NCBI GenBank assembly: GCA_903856875.1
Contig: CAIODE010000522.1
Span: 1 to 5,873 of the forward strand
Direction of reading: 5' to 3'
DNA: 5,873 bases
From: an uncultured Burkholderiales bacterium
GTDB lineage: Bacteria > Pseudomonadota > Gammaproteobacteria > Burkholderiales > Burkholderiaceae_C
Shown: one piece after another, positions 1 through 5,839 of the stretch
How positions within the stretch are numbered: the stretch's first letter is position 1
Layout: every line of letters begins with the position of its first letter
Position numbers and translations under genes: made by a program
Notes under the pieces: model-generated
What the model saw: only the letters and a program-made list of their open reading frames with translations
What the model was told of the DNA's origin: nothing
Databases searched by the model: none

Positions 1-119
1 ACACCTGGATTGCGGCACTTGAAGCGATACTCCACTTGCGCACCCGGAAACTGATGCAGCACCACCTGCATCATGGTGAACTTGTAGAGGTCTGTGTCCA
101 GCAAACTGGTAATGATCAT
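1..119 (-). CDS. pncB: Nicotinate phosphoribosyltransferase, N-terminal 39 residues (runs off the left edge)
   Basis: PncB makes nicotinate mononucleotide from nicotinate and PRPP, with ATP hydrolysis, in the cytoplasmic NAD salvage (Preiss-Handler) pathway. Read on the minus strand from the ATG at 119-117, the frame is open to the window edge. It begins [17 protein letters not shown] and continues through [12 protein letters not shown]. The block [13 protein letters not shown] near the N-terminus is the hallmark of bacterial PncB, where the Asp-x-Tyr-Lys-x-Thr-Met stretch lies in the N-terminal domain. The start is fixed by an in-frame TAA at 134-132 with no other usable start between them. 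No good Shine-Dalgarno is seen; the bases before the ATG read CCACCTTGAC. The whole protein is normally about 400 residues, so roughly a tenth is present. It lies 100 bp after the LivF-like gene on the same strand and could be read through from it or have its own promoter. The family call is firm from the motif; the rest of the gene is unseen. Confidence 0.9.
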   Translation of the reverse strand, partial: MIITSLLDTDLYKFTMMQVVLHQFPGAQVEYRFKCRNPG

Positions 120-219
120 GTCAAGGTGGGCTTATGGATGGGGTTGTCAGAAGTGTACGTGAAGCAAGTCAATTTGGAGGCGCAAAGGTATCAGGATAAA
201 CGTGATGATCAGGTTTATT
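120..219 (-). other. Intergenic gap between livF-like stop and pncB start
   Basis: This 100-bp spacer contrasts with the overlapping junctions of the upstream operon, so pncB may be a separate transcription unit. A TTGACT hexamer on the minus strand (172-167) resembles a -35 box, but 17 bp further on there is only a poor -10 candidate (TGACAA, 149-144), so no promoter is claimed. No GC-rich hairpin with a T-run is present, so no intrinsic terminator is visible after the LivF-like gene. Confidence 0.5.
196..218. repeat. Short inverted repeat just after the livF-like stop codon
   Basis: ATAAAC (196-201) and GTTTAT (213-218) form a perfect 6-bp inverted repeat around an 11-bp loop that itself contains the palindrome TGATCA. 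The stem is AT-rich and no T-run follows, so it does not look like a terminator. It could be an operator ahead of pncB or chance; the sequence alone does not decide. Confidence 0.35.
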
Positions 220-870
220 TCAGTCCTGAATCACCCCACCTGACAAGGTCATCACCTTGTCTGCCATGTCTGTCAGGATCTGGTTTTGCTCAGCAATCAA
301 AAATGTATAACCCTGCGACTTGAGTGCTGACAAAGCACGCGCAATGGCTTGAACCAAAACGGGTGCAATGCCCTCACAAGGTTCATCCAAAATCAGGACA
401 TCAGCCTGCGTCATCAAGGTTCTGCCAATGGCCAGCATTTGTTGCTCTCCCCCACTCATTTGGGCCGCAGGTCGATCCATCATGGTTGAAAGCGAAGGGA
501 ACAAGTTCAAGACTTCTTGAAGCTTGAGGCCAGGCTGCCCATCAGGCCTGCATTTTGGCATTCGAGGCGTCGCTATTTCTAAATTCTGCAGAACTGTCAG
601 CGCAGAAAAAAGACGACGGTCTTCGGGTACGTAGCCGAGGCCCTTAAGAGATCGCTGATGTGGGCTTAATGGATGCAAAGCTTGACCTTGCCAAAATAAG
701 TGGCCCGTCGACTGAGGCATCAGGCCCATCACGGCCTTGAGCAAGCTGGACTTTCCAGCGCCATTCAAGCCTCGAATCAACAACATGCTTCCTTGAGGAA
801 CACTGAAGGACACATTGAACAAGACTTGTGCTTGTCCGTAACTGGCATTGAGGTTTTGAATCTCAAGCAC
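220..870 (-). CDS. livF: ABC transporter ATP-binding protein, LivF type (HAAT family)
   Basis: This is the second ATPase of a branched-chain amino-acid/amide (HAAT) type importer; it sits on the cytoplasmic face of the permease. In its 216 residues the Walker A is GLNGAGKSS (34-42), the LivF-style switch region is VPEDRRLF (81-88), the signature is MSGGEQQ (138-144), and the Walker B is LILDEP with Asp162 and Glu163. The H-loop position reads AEQN (Gln195 instead of His), which is usual for LivF and separates it from LivG. The start is GTG at 870-868, preceded by AAGGAG seven bases upstream, and the start overlaps the LivG-like stop by 8 bases. The protein ends abruptly at GGVIQD. E. coli LivF is about 237 residues and carries a further tail that ends near an AYLG motif, so this copy lacks roughly 20 C-terminal residues. 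The core ATPase is intact, so it is probably functional. The transported substrate is not known. Confidence 0.92.
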   Translation of the reverse strand: MLEIQNLNASYGQAQVLFNVSFSVPQGSMLLIRGLNGAGKSSLLKAVMGLMPQSTGHLFWQGQALHPLSPHQRSLKGLGYVPEDRRLFSALTVLQNLEIATPRMPKCRPDGQPGLKLQEVLNLFPSLSTMMDRPAAQMSGGEQQMLAIGRTLMTQADVLILDEPCEGIAPVLVQAIARALSALKSQGYTFLIAEQNQILTDMADKVMTLSGGVIQD

Positions 871-1651
871 GAGCAGGCTCCTTGTTCAGAGAAAAATTTT
901 GACCTAAATATCTTTCACGCACGACTGAATGGGCAGCCACTTCTTGCGGCGATCCTTGTGCTACCAGTTGACCGTCAATCAAGACCAAAACACGATCAGC
1001 CACACCAAACACAGCATCCATGTTGTGTTCGGTATACAAAACCGTTGTGCCCGTTTGACTCATGCGCTTGACGCTCTCCATCATGTCAGCACGCTCATCT
1101 GGTGCAAGTCCTGCGGCGGGTTCGTCAAGCAGTAGCAAGCCCTCGCTTGGATTTGGCAAACCCGCCATGGCCATGGTCAATTCCAAACGTTTTTTTCCAC
1201 CATAAGAAAGACTTGCTGCTGGTGATAGCAGCACCTCTTTACCCAGATCAATCAAACCAGCTTTAGAAATCCAATGCATTGCTTTGTCAAGCGCACATTC
1301 ATCCAAGACATCGCGCATGGAAACACCGCTGGAAGCCTGCAAGATCAATTGCAAATTTTGCAGGACTGTCAGCGCTTCAAACACTTGCGCCACTTGGAAA
1401 GTTCGCGCTACACCCAAGCGGGTCCGCATTTCAGTAGTCGACTGCTGTAAATCATGACCTCGCCACACAAGGCTTCCAGCCAGAGCTTTTTGTTGGCCGG
1501 CCAAACAAGCAAAGCAGGTTGACTTACCCGCGCCATTGGGCCCGATCAGGGCCACACATTCACCAGCTTGTAGTTCAAAGCTCACTCCCCTGAGCGCTTG
1601 AACACCGCCGTAGCTTTGCCGCAGATCCTTGACGCTCAATACGGTATTCAT
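863..1651 (-). CDS. livG: ABC transporter ATP-binding protein, LivG type (HAAT family)
   Basis: This is the first ATPase of the HAAT-type importer and would pair with the LivF-like protein on the fused permease. In its 262 residues the Walker A is GPNGAGKST (37-45), the Q-loop is ARTFQ (Gln86), the signature is LSYGGKKRLE (148-157), the Walker B is LLLLDEP (Asp176, Glu177), the D-loop region is AGLAPDE, and the H-loop is TEHNM (His209). The C-terminus carries the LivG/LivF-type tail ERYLGQ (246-251). Length and motif order are normal for LivG. The signature departs from the common LSYGQ form by a Gly and two Lys, a substitution region that varies in the family. The ATG at 1651-1649 overlaps the permease stop as ATGA, so translation is probably coupled; no strong Shine-Dalgarno precedes it. 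The downstream LivF-like start lies inside the 3' end of this gene. Confidence 0.94.
   Translation of the reverse strand: MNTVLSVKDLRQSYGGVQALRGVSFELQAGECVALIGPNGAGKSTCFACLAGQQKALAGSLVWRGHDLQQSTTEMRTRLGVARTFQVAQVFEALTVLQNLQLILQASSGVSMRDVLDECALDKAMHWISKAGLIDLGKEVLLSPAASLSYGGKKRLELTMAMAGLPNPSEGLLLLDEPAAGLAPDERADMMESVKRMSQTGTTVLYTEHNMDAVFGVADRVLVLIDGQLVAQGSPQEVAAHSVVRERYLGQNFSLNKEPARA
878..883 (-). promoter_or_regulatory. Shine-Dalgarno that supports the GTG start of the LivF-like gene
   Basis: AAGGAG on the minus strand, seven bases before the GTG at 870 and inside the LivG-like coding sequence. It justifies the non-ATG start, which is also where the protein aligns with LivF N-termini (MLEIQNL). 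Confidence 0.75.
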
Positions 1652-3501
1652 AGAGCTCGAATGCCTGTGTGTTTTTCAAATTTTCTCAGCCCCAAAATTC
1701 CATCAGGTGCAAAGACCATCAAGAGCATGATGAGAAGTCCCAAACCACCTCTCCAGTATTCAAAGTGACGCCCTATTTCTGAGCCCACCCCCACCAAGAA
1801 GAGGCTTCCTGCAAATGCACCCCAAAGCTGATGCACCCCACCCAATAAAACGACCTGCAACGCATCTACCGAATTAGAAACAGAAGCCACTGAGGGGAAG
1901 ACAGCGCCTTTGCTGATGGCCGATAAAGCGCCCGACAAACCCGCCAAGCCAGCGCTCATTAAAAATACGCGCTGATTCAAGTTCGCAACATCCAATGCGC
2001 TGGCTTGCGCCCTTTGAGGCGCATCACGCCCAGCCTGCAAGGCTGCACCAAAACTAGAACGAATCAATCGAGAGAAAACGAACAAGGACACAAAGCACAA
2101 CAAAATAAGGATGACTTGAAAAATCCAACGCGGCATCTCTTTGAAAAACTGCAAGCCAATCAAGCCGTTATCGCCACCCGTGAACGACACCCATTGACTG
2201 GCACTGGCCCACACCATTTGAGCGAACGCCAATGACAACATGGCCAAATAAACGCCCGCACTGCGCTGCAACAGTTTGCCCATACAAAGAGCCGCCAAGA
2301 TGGCCCCAGCAACACCAGCCAAGCCAGCCCCTAACGCATTGAAGTGCCAGTGCAAATGACTTAAAGCAGCAGCATATGCACCAAGACCAAAGTAAGCTGC
2401 ATGGCCAAAGCTAACCCACCCCGACAAGGCCATCATCCACTGCAAACTCAGGCCAAACAGCATCATGATGAGCACATCTTCTAAGACACTTTGTGTGTAT
2501 TCACCGGCCGACAGCAGAACCATGGCCAAAGCGGCCAACACCATCCAGCCGATCCATTTGAAAAATCGATTGTCACCACCCAATTGAAATGGCATGACCT
2601 TTTCACGGGGTGCTGCGCCTGGCAGTTCCCCCATCAAACCTTGTGGCCTGACGGCCAGCACCAAGGCCATGGTTAGAAATACCAAAACCAATGTGGCTTG
2701 CGGGAAAAAGTGAATGCCAAAAGCATGCACACACCCAATTAAGATAGCCGCAAAAAAAGCGCCAGCAATGCTGCCTAGCCCCCCCATCACCACCACCACA
2801 AATGTCTCCACCACCATTTGCAAATCCATTTGCAAATTTGCGGGCTCTCTTGGCAATTGCAAGGCACCTGCCAAACCCGCCAAGCCGCAACCTAGAACCA
2901 CCACACTCAAAAGGAGCGGTGCTGGATTGACACCCAAGGCATCCAGCATGTCTCTGTCTTGCGTGGCAGCGCGAACGCGTTGCCCCCACTTGGTTCGGGT
3001 GAGCAGTGCATGCAACACACCCCAGACAACAGGACCCAAACAGAGGGTCACCATTTGCCATTGGGGAAAGAAATCTTCCCCGACTTGAACAGCGCCCTTT
3101 AAACCCGGAAACCGCGGCGCAAAAACTTCACCAGGCCCTAAAGCCCACAGTAAGACATCGTGAATGACCAAACTCAAACCAAAGGTGGCCACCAAAGGAT
3201 ATAGCGGCGGCGAATGACGCAAAGGCCTCAATAAAAAAATCTCAGTAAGGCCGCCTAACAAGGCTGCCGCAGTAGCACCCATCATCATGGCCAACAAGTA
3301 GGTGGTGCCTTGCTCAGACCAAGCAGGCAGCCATTGGGTGACCAGGGTGCCAGCGATCAATGCACCCAGCATGTAAAAACTGCCATGCGCAAAATTGACA
3401 ATGCGGGTGACGCCAAATACCAGCGTCAATCCCGCAGCCATGATGAACAATGTGCTTGCATGGCTGAGACCATTCAAGCACTGAATAAGCCAAAAACTCA
3501 T
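1648..3501 (-). CDS. livHM: Fused LivH-LivM type permease of a HAAT-family ABC importer
   Basis: This single 617-residue inner-membrane protein contains both permease halves that are separate genes in E. coli. Residues 1-292 are LivH-like: NGLSHASTLF at the start, GLTLVFGVTRIVNFAHG (24-40), LRPLR (91-95), the cytoplasmic coupling loop GQRVRAATQDRDMLDALGVN (173-192), VVVVMGGLGSIAGA (235-248) and RPQGLMG (285-291). A hydrophilic linker spans about 293-315. Residues 316-610 are LivM-like: LSGWVSFGHAAYFGLGAYAA (359-378), AGVYLAMLSLAFAQMVW (415-431), TGGDNGLIGL (441-450), a second coupling loop GAALQAGRDAPQRAQASALD (485-504), VLLGGVHQLWGAFAG (551-565) and FAPDGILGL (597-605). Several hydrophobic segments are visible in each half. 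The ATG at 3501-3499 overlaps the nitroreductase stop by 4 bases. There is no sign of a sequencing-induced fusion: the linker is in frame and composed like a real junction. Fused HM permeases occur in other betaproteobacteria. No substrate-binding protein is encoded in the window. Confidence 0.93.
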   Translation of the reverse strand: MSFWLIQCLNGLSHASTLFIMAAGLTLVFGVTRIVNFAHGSFYMLGALIAGTLVTQWLPAWSEQGTTYLLAMMMGATAAALLGGLTEIFLLRPLRHSPPLYPLVATFGLSLVIHDVLLWALGPGEVFAPRFPGLKGAVQVGEDFFPQWQMVTLCLGPVVWGVLHALLTRTKWGQRVRAATQDRDMLDALGVNPAPLLLSVVVLGCGLAGLAGALQLPREPANLQMDLQMVVETFVVVVMGGLGSIAGAFFAAILIGCVHAFGIHFFPQATLVLVFLTMALVLAVRPQGLMGELPGAAPREKVMPFQLGGDNRFFKWIGWMVLAALAMVLLSAGEYTQSVLEDVLIMMLFGLSLQWMMALSGWVSFGHAAYFGLGAYAAALSHLHWHFNALGAGLAGVAGAILAALCMGKLLQRSAGVYLAMLSLAFAQMVWASASQWVSFTGGDNGLIGLQFFKEMPRWIFQVILILLCFVSLFVFSRLIRSSFGAALQAGRDAPQRAQASALDVANLNQRVFLMSAGLAGLSGALSAISKGAVFPSVASVSNSVDALQVVLLGGVHQLWGAFAGSLFLVGVGSEIGRHFEYWRGGLGLLIMLLMVFAPDGILGLRKFEKHTGIRAL

Positions 3502-4232
3502 TCAATCCAATGCGTGAAGGTGCTGGCGTCGACACGCGTGGTCTTGAAAGTATTCACCAGTGCAGCCTCATCGGCGTAGCCCAATGACAAGCCACACACC
3601 ATCATTTCGTTCTCACCCGCACCCACATGCTTGTAGATGATTTTTGAAAAGTTATTCCACGCCGCTTGCGGGCAAGTGTGCAAGCCACGAGCCCTGGCTG
3701 CCACCATCAAACTTTGCAAAAACATACCGTAATCGAGCAAACTGCCGCGGCCCATGACCTTGTCAAGCGTGAAAATCAAGCCCACAGGTGCTCCAAAAAA
3801 TCGGTAGTTTTGTTGGTGCTGCAAATGCATTTTGTCTTTGTCGCCCTTGCCAATTCCCAGCACACCATACAAGCCAAAGCCACACTCACGGCGCCTGTCG
3901 ATATAGGGGCTCACCCATTTGCTGGGGTAGTAATCGTATTCTTCTGCATGCTCAGCGGCCAATGCAGGATTGGCGGCCATGGCGTTGTGTGCTTCACAAA
4001 CTTCGTTCACCAATTTGTCCTTGGCAGCGCCCTGCAGAACATACACCTTCCAAGGTTGCGTGTTGGTGCCACTGGGTGAACGTGCTGCCACTTGCAACAA
4101 TTCCTCCAACACAGACTTCTCGACTGGCTTGTTCAAATAAGCTCGCGTAGAAAATCGACTCAAGATGGCAGCATCGACGCTGCCAGGGTCAGAGATAACC
4201 GTGCTCACTTGGGTTGTAGTGAGTTCTTTCAT
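3498..4232 (-). CDS. FMN-dependent nitroreductase-family oxidoreductase
   Basis: Members of this family are cytoplasmic dimeric flavoenzymes that use NAD(P)H to reduce nitro-aromatics, quinones, enones or other electrophiles. In the 244 residues the N-terminal FMN-phosphate block is RFSTRAY (26-32), the second flavin-contact block is SPSGTNTQPW (52-61), the central region is GAPVGLIFTLD followed by GSLLDYGMFLQSLMVAARARGL, and the C-terminal block is VCGLSLGYAD. Length and motif order fit the oxygen-insensitive nitroreductases, and the overall look is closest to nitrobenzoate/nitrobenzene-reductase-like members; this is a recollection of family style, not a search result. The ATG at 4232-4230 has a very strong GGAGG seven bases upstream and overlaps the thioesterase stop by 4 bases. 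The stop overlaps the permease start by 4 bases. Being placed between a thioesterase and a transporter suggests a role on the imported compound, but the true substrate is unknown. Confidence 0.9.
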   Translation of the reverse strand: MKELTTTQVSTVISDPGSVDAAILSRFSTRAYLNKPVEKSVLEELLQVAARSPSGTNTQPWKVYVLQGAAKDKLVNEVCEAHNAMAANPALAAEHAEEYDYYPSKWVSPYIDRRRECGFGLYGVLGIGKGDKDKMHLQHQQNYRFFGAPVGLIFTLDKVMGRGSLLDYGMFLQSLMVAARARGLHTCPQAAWNNFSKIIYKHVGAGENEMMVCGLSLGYADEAALVNTFKTTRVDASTFTHWIE

Positions 4233-4666
4233 GAGAGTGCCTCCAAGACTTTGATAAATGATTCAGACAGGGCCTGAGGCCTGCGAGTTTGTTTGTTGAC
4301 ATAGACATGAACAAAGTGCCCGCATGCCGCAGTAAGCGGCGCATCTTTTGCAAACAAGCCCACTTCGTATTTCACACTGGATGTGCCGCGATGCGCCACC
4401 CTGATACCAGCCTCGATGGTCTGAGGAAATGCGAGCGACGCAAAATAATTGCATTGCGTTTCTACCACCAAGCCAATGGTTTCACCTTGGTGAATGTCCA
4501 ACACACCTTGTTCAATCAGGTGTGCATTGACCGCAGTGTCAAACCAGCTGTAGTAAACAACATTGTTCACATGGCCATACACGTCGTTGTCCATCCATCG
4601 GGTGGTGATGGGGCGAAAAGCGCGGTACTCACTTCGAGGCATCGCTTGCGGTTTGGTACTGTCCAT
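4229..4666 (-). CDS. Hotdog-fold acyl-CoA thioesterase (4-hydroxybenzoyl-CoA thioesterase/YbgC-like)
   Basis: This is a 145-residue single hotdog domain expected to hydrolyse an acyl-CoA or aryl-CoA thioester in the cytoplasm. The catalytic-loop motif TRWMDNDVYGHVNN lies at 22-35, followed by VVYYSWFDTA (36-45). Asp28 is the likely catalytic acid by alignment to the D-x-x-G-x-x-x-x-x-x-Y type motif of 4-hydroxybenzoyl-CoA thioesterases. The helix after it and the strand with VVETQCNYFA (68-77) also fit the fold. The length is normal. The ATG at 4666-4664 lies 22 bp after the deacetylase stop and has no recognisable Shine-Dalgarno; the preceding bases are ACCCAAATCCAAA, so translation may depend on reinitiation. 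An internal Met9 is a less convincing alternative start, also without a clear ribosome site. The stop lies inside the nitroreductase start. Substrate chain type cannot be told from sequence. Confidence 0.9.
   Translation of the reverse strand: MDSTKPQAMPRSEYRAFRPITTRWMDNDVYGHVNNVVYYSWFDTAVNAHLIEQGVLDIHQGETIGLVVETQCNYFASLAFPQTIEAGIRVAHRGTSSVKYEVGLFAKDAPLTAACGHFVHVYVNKQTRRPQALSESFIKVLEALS
4240..4244 (-). promoter_or_regulatory. Strong Shine-Dalgarno for the nitroreductase gene
   Basis: GGAGG on the minus strand, seven bases before the ATG at 4232 and inside the thioesterase coding sequence. It is the best ribosome site in the operon and fixes the nitroreductase start. Confidence 0.8.
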
Positions 4667-4688
4667 TTTGGATTTGGGTGATGCTTTG

Positions 4689-5618
4689 TCAAAAGCTTCG
4701 ATTTTGCCAGTGAAGCCAGTGCAAATGCGCCAATCGCCATGTGTTCATTTGCACCGCCACGGTGGTCTCTAGGTCATGGCCATAGCCACCCCCCATGCAG
4801 ATGATCATGGGTACTTTTTTTTCTTGAGCCCAATCAAACACTCTTTGGTCCCTGGCCGCCATGCCAGCCTCCGTCAGCTTGAGCCTGCCAAGCCGGTCTC
4901 CCTCATGCGCGTCGGCACCGGCCAAATAGATTAAAAAGTCGGCCGAAAAGCGACTTGATGCCTGCGCAAGGGCTTGTTCCAAAGCTTCTAAATAGGCTTG
5001 ATCGGTACAACCGTCTGGCAAACCTACATCCAGATCGCTGTTGACTTTCCTGAATGGAAAGTTCTTTTCACCATGAATGGACAAGGTAAAAACACTGGCA
5101 TCTTCCGCAAAAATACTGGCCGTGCCATTGCCCTGGTGAACATCCAAATCGACCACCATGACCCTCAGAGCTTGCTTGGAAACCCGAAAATGCTCCATCT
5201 GGAGTACCCTGGCCGTCACGGCAATGTCATTGAAAACACAAAATCCTCCCCCTTGCGCAGCACTGGCATGGTGTGTGCCTCCGGCCAAGTTGCCCGCAAT
5301 GCCCTCTTTGATGGCCACCCGGGCTGCGGCCACTGAAGCGCCCACAGACCGAAGCGAGCGCTCTGCCATGGCCGGTGTCCAGGGAAATCCTATTTCCCTT
5401 TGAGCTTGCGGGCTCAGACTTCCCGATTTGACTGCCTGAACGTATTCAGGTGTATGAGCTAGGGCCAACTCGCCATCCGTGGCCGCTGGCGCTTGTAGCA
5501 TTTGCACCTCTTGAATGGCCGTGGCCATTCTGTTTCGCAGCATGCTGTACTTGGCCATGGGAAATCGATGCCCCTCTGGCAAAGGCAACACAAAGTGGTC
5601 CGAATAGAAAGCTTTCAT
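4689..5618 (-). CDS. Histone deacetylase superfamily zinc amidohydrolase (AcuC/AphA/HDAC-like)
   Basis: This arginase/deacetylase-fold enzyme removes acyl groups from acetyl-lysine, acetylpolyamines or related amides. In the 309-residue form the active-site elements are all present: the His dyad in GGTHHAS (His116, His117), the zinc ligands Asp159 and His161 in DLDVHQGNG, the third zinc ligand Asp236 in AGADAHEGDRLG, and the catalytic Tyr279 in MGGGYGHD. FNDIAV (129-134) is also typical of the family. I chose the ATG at 5618-5616 because MKAFYSDHFVLPLPEGHRFP is the usual family N-terminus; an in-frame TTG at 5651 would add 11 residues (KSSRKGHNSA between the two) with no ribosome site and no family support. 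An AAAGG lies about 13 bases before the ATG, farther than ideal. It is the first gene of the minus-strand operon, 22 bp ahead of the thioesterase, and diverges from the phasin. The natural substrate is not predictable; bacterial members include acetoin-linked, polyamine and protein deacetylases. Confidence 0.93.
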   Translation of the reverse strand: MKAFYSDHFVLPLPEGHRFPMAKYSMLRNRMATAIQEVQMLQAPAATDGELALAHTPEYVQAVKSGSLSPQAQREIGFPWTPAMAERSLRSVGASVAAARVAIKEGIAGNLAGGTHHASAAQGGGFCVFNDIAVTARVLQMEHFRVSKQALRVMVVDLDVHQGNGTASIFAEDASVFTLSIHGEKNFPFRKVNSDLDVGLPDGCTDQAYLEALEQALAQASSRFSADFLIYLAGADAHEGDRLGRLKLTEAGMAARDQRVFDWAQEKKVPMIICMGGGYGHDLETTVAVQMNTWRLAHLHWLHWQNRSF

Positions 5619-5674
5619 GGCTGAATTGTGACCTTTCCGGCTTGATTTCAATTTCTAGAACGCCGACTCTAAAA

Positions 5675-5689
5675 TGCTGCATTGCAACA
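5675..5689. promoter_or_regulatory. Putative PhaR-type operator, copy 1
   Basis: TGCTGCA-T-TGCAACA: the right arm reversed is TGTTGCA, so the arms match at 6 of 7 positions around a single central base. Identity with copy 2 extends over 17 positions (5674-5690) with one difference. PhaR repressors of PHA-producing bacteria are known to bind TGC/GCA-type palindromes upstream of phasin genes, so this assignment is by family knowledge and position. Its centre is 64 bp upstream of the deacetylase ATG, close enough to act on that operon. Confidence 0.6.
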
Positions 5690-5734
5690 AAAAAACCCTT
5701 GTAAATGGTTTCAGAGCCCCTAAAATCCAACCCA

Positions 5735-5749
5735 TGCTGCACTGCAACA
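5735..5749. promoter_or_regulatory. Putative PhaR-type operator, copy 2
   Basis: TGCTGCA-C-TGCAACA differs from copy 1 only at the central base and lies exactly 60 bp away in the same orientation. Its centre is 98 bp upstream of the phasin start codon. Two such sites ahead of a phasin gene fit a PhaR-controlled promoter in which the repressor is released when PHA granules form; the regulator itself is not in the window. Confidence 0.6.
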
Positions 5750-5830
5750 AGATGTTAGGCAAAGCGTCAAGCAAAGCCGGTTCAGAGCAGTCCCTTGAGA
5801 CTTTTAGAGTTTTAAACTTTTTTAATTAAT

Positions 5831-5834
5831 GGAG
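5831..5834 (+). promoter_or_regulatory. Shine-Dalgarno of the phasin gene
   Basis: GGAG followed by AAATC and then two consecutive ATG codons. The spacing (5 or 8 bases) favours the second ATG slightly and supports a real gene start at the window edge. Confidence 0.7.
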
Positions 5835-5839
5835 AAATC

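Larger units (their letters stand above)
5619..5839. promoter_or_regulatory. Divergent control region between the deacetylase operon and the phasin gene
   Basis: This 221-bp gap must hold the start signals for both the minus-strand operon and the plus-strand phasin gene. It contains two copies of a TGC-based imperfect palindrome (annotated separately), an A-run next to the first copy (5689-5695), a second loose repeat GGTTTCAGAGC / GGTTCAGAGC (5707-5717 and 5779-5788), and an AT-rich stretch at 5801-5830 just ahead of the phasin ribosome site. A TTGAGA at 5795-5800 resembles a -35 box for the phasin, but the 17- to 18-bp downstream positions offer only T-rich, unconvincing -10 candidates, and such a promoter would leave almost no leader. 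I do not assign exact promoters. No small open frame with a ribosome site or terminator hairpin was seen here. Confidence 0.7.

Noticed and set aside
144..172. Possible sigma-70 promoter for pncB (TTGACT with 17-bp spacer)
   Set aside because: The -10 position reads TGACAA, matching the consensus at only two positions, so a promoter cannot be supported.
196..218. Terminator after the LivF-like gene
   Set aside because: The inverted repeat is only 6 bp, AT-rich, and is not followed by a T-run.
36..323. 95-codon plus-strand frame at the left edge
   Set aside because: It runs antisense to both pncB and the end of the LivF-like gene and matches no family by eye.
2603..3061. 152-codon frame on the minus strand inside the permease gene in another frame
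   Set aside because: Composition rich in Cys, Gly and Arg is typical of an out-of-frame reading of a membrane-protein gene, and the main frame carries all LivH motifs.
3666..4079. Open frame of 137 codons on the plus strand opposite the nitroreductase gene
   Set aside because: It lies wholly antisense to a gene with clear flavin-binding motifs, its translation has no recognisable motif, and no ribosome site supports it.
4289..4681. Open frame of 130 codons on the plus strand opposite the thioesterase
   Set aside because: Antisense shadow of a motif-confirmed hotdog protein; the translation is Cys/His/Arg-rich in the manner of reverse-frame artefacts.
5619..5651. Upstream TTG start that would lengthen the deacetylase by 11 residues
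   Set aside because: No ribosome site precedes it, the added residues are polar and not family-like, and the ATG at 5618 gives the typical MKAFYSDHF start.
5795..5824. Possible phasin promoter with TTGAGA as -35
   Set aside because: The -10 candidates are just T-runs and the implied transcript start would fall on the ribosome site, leaving almost no leader.
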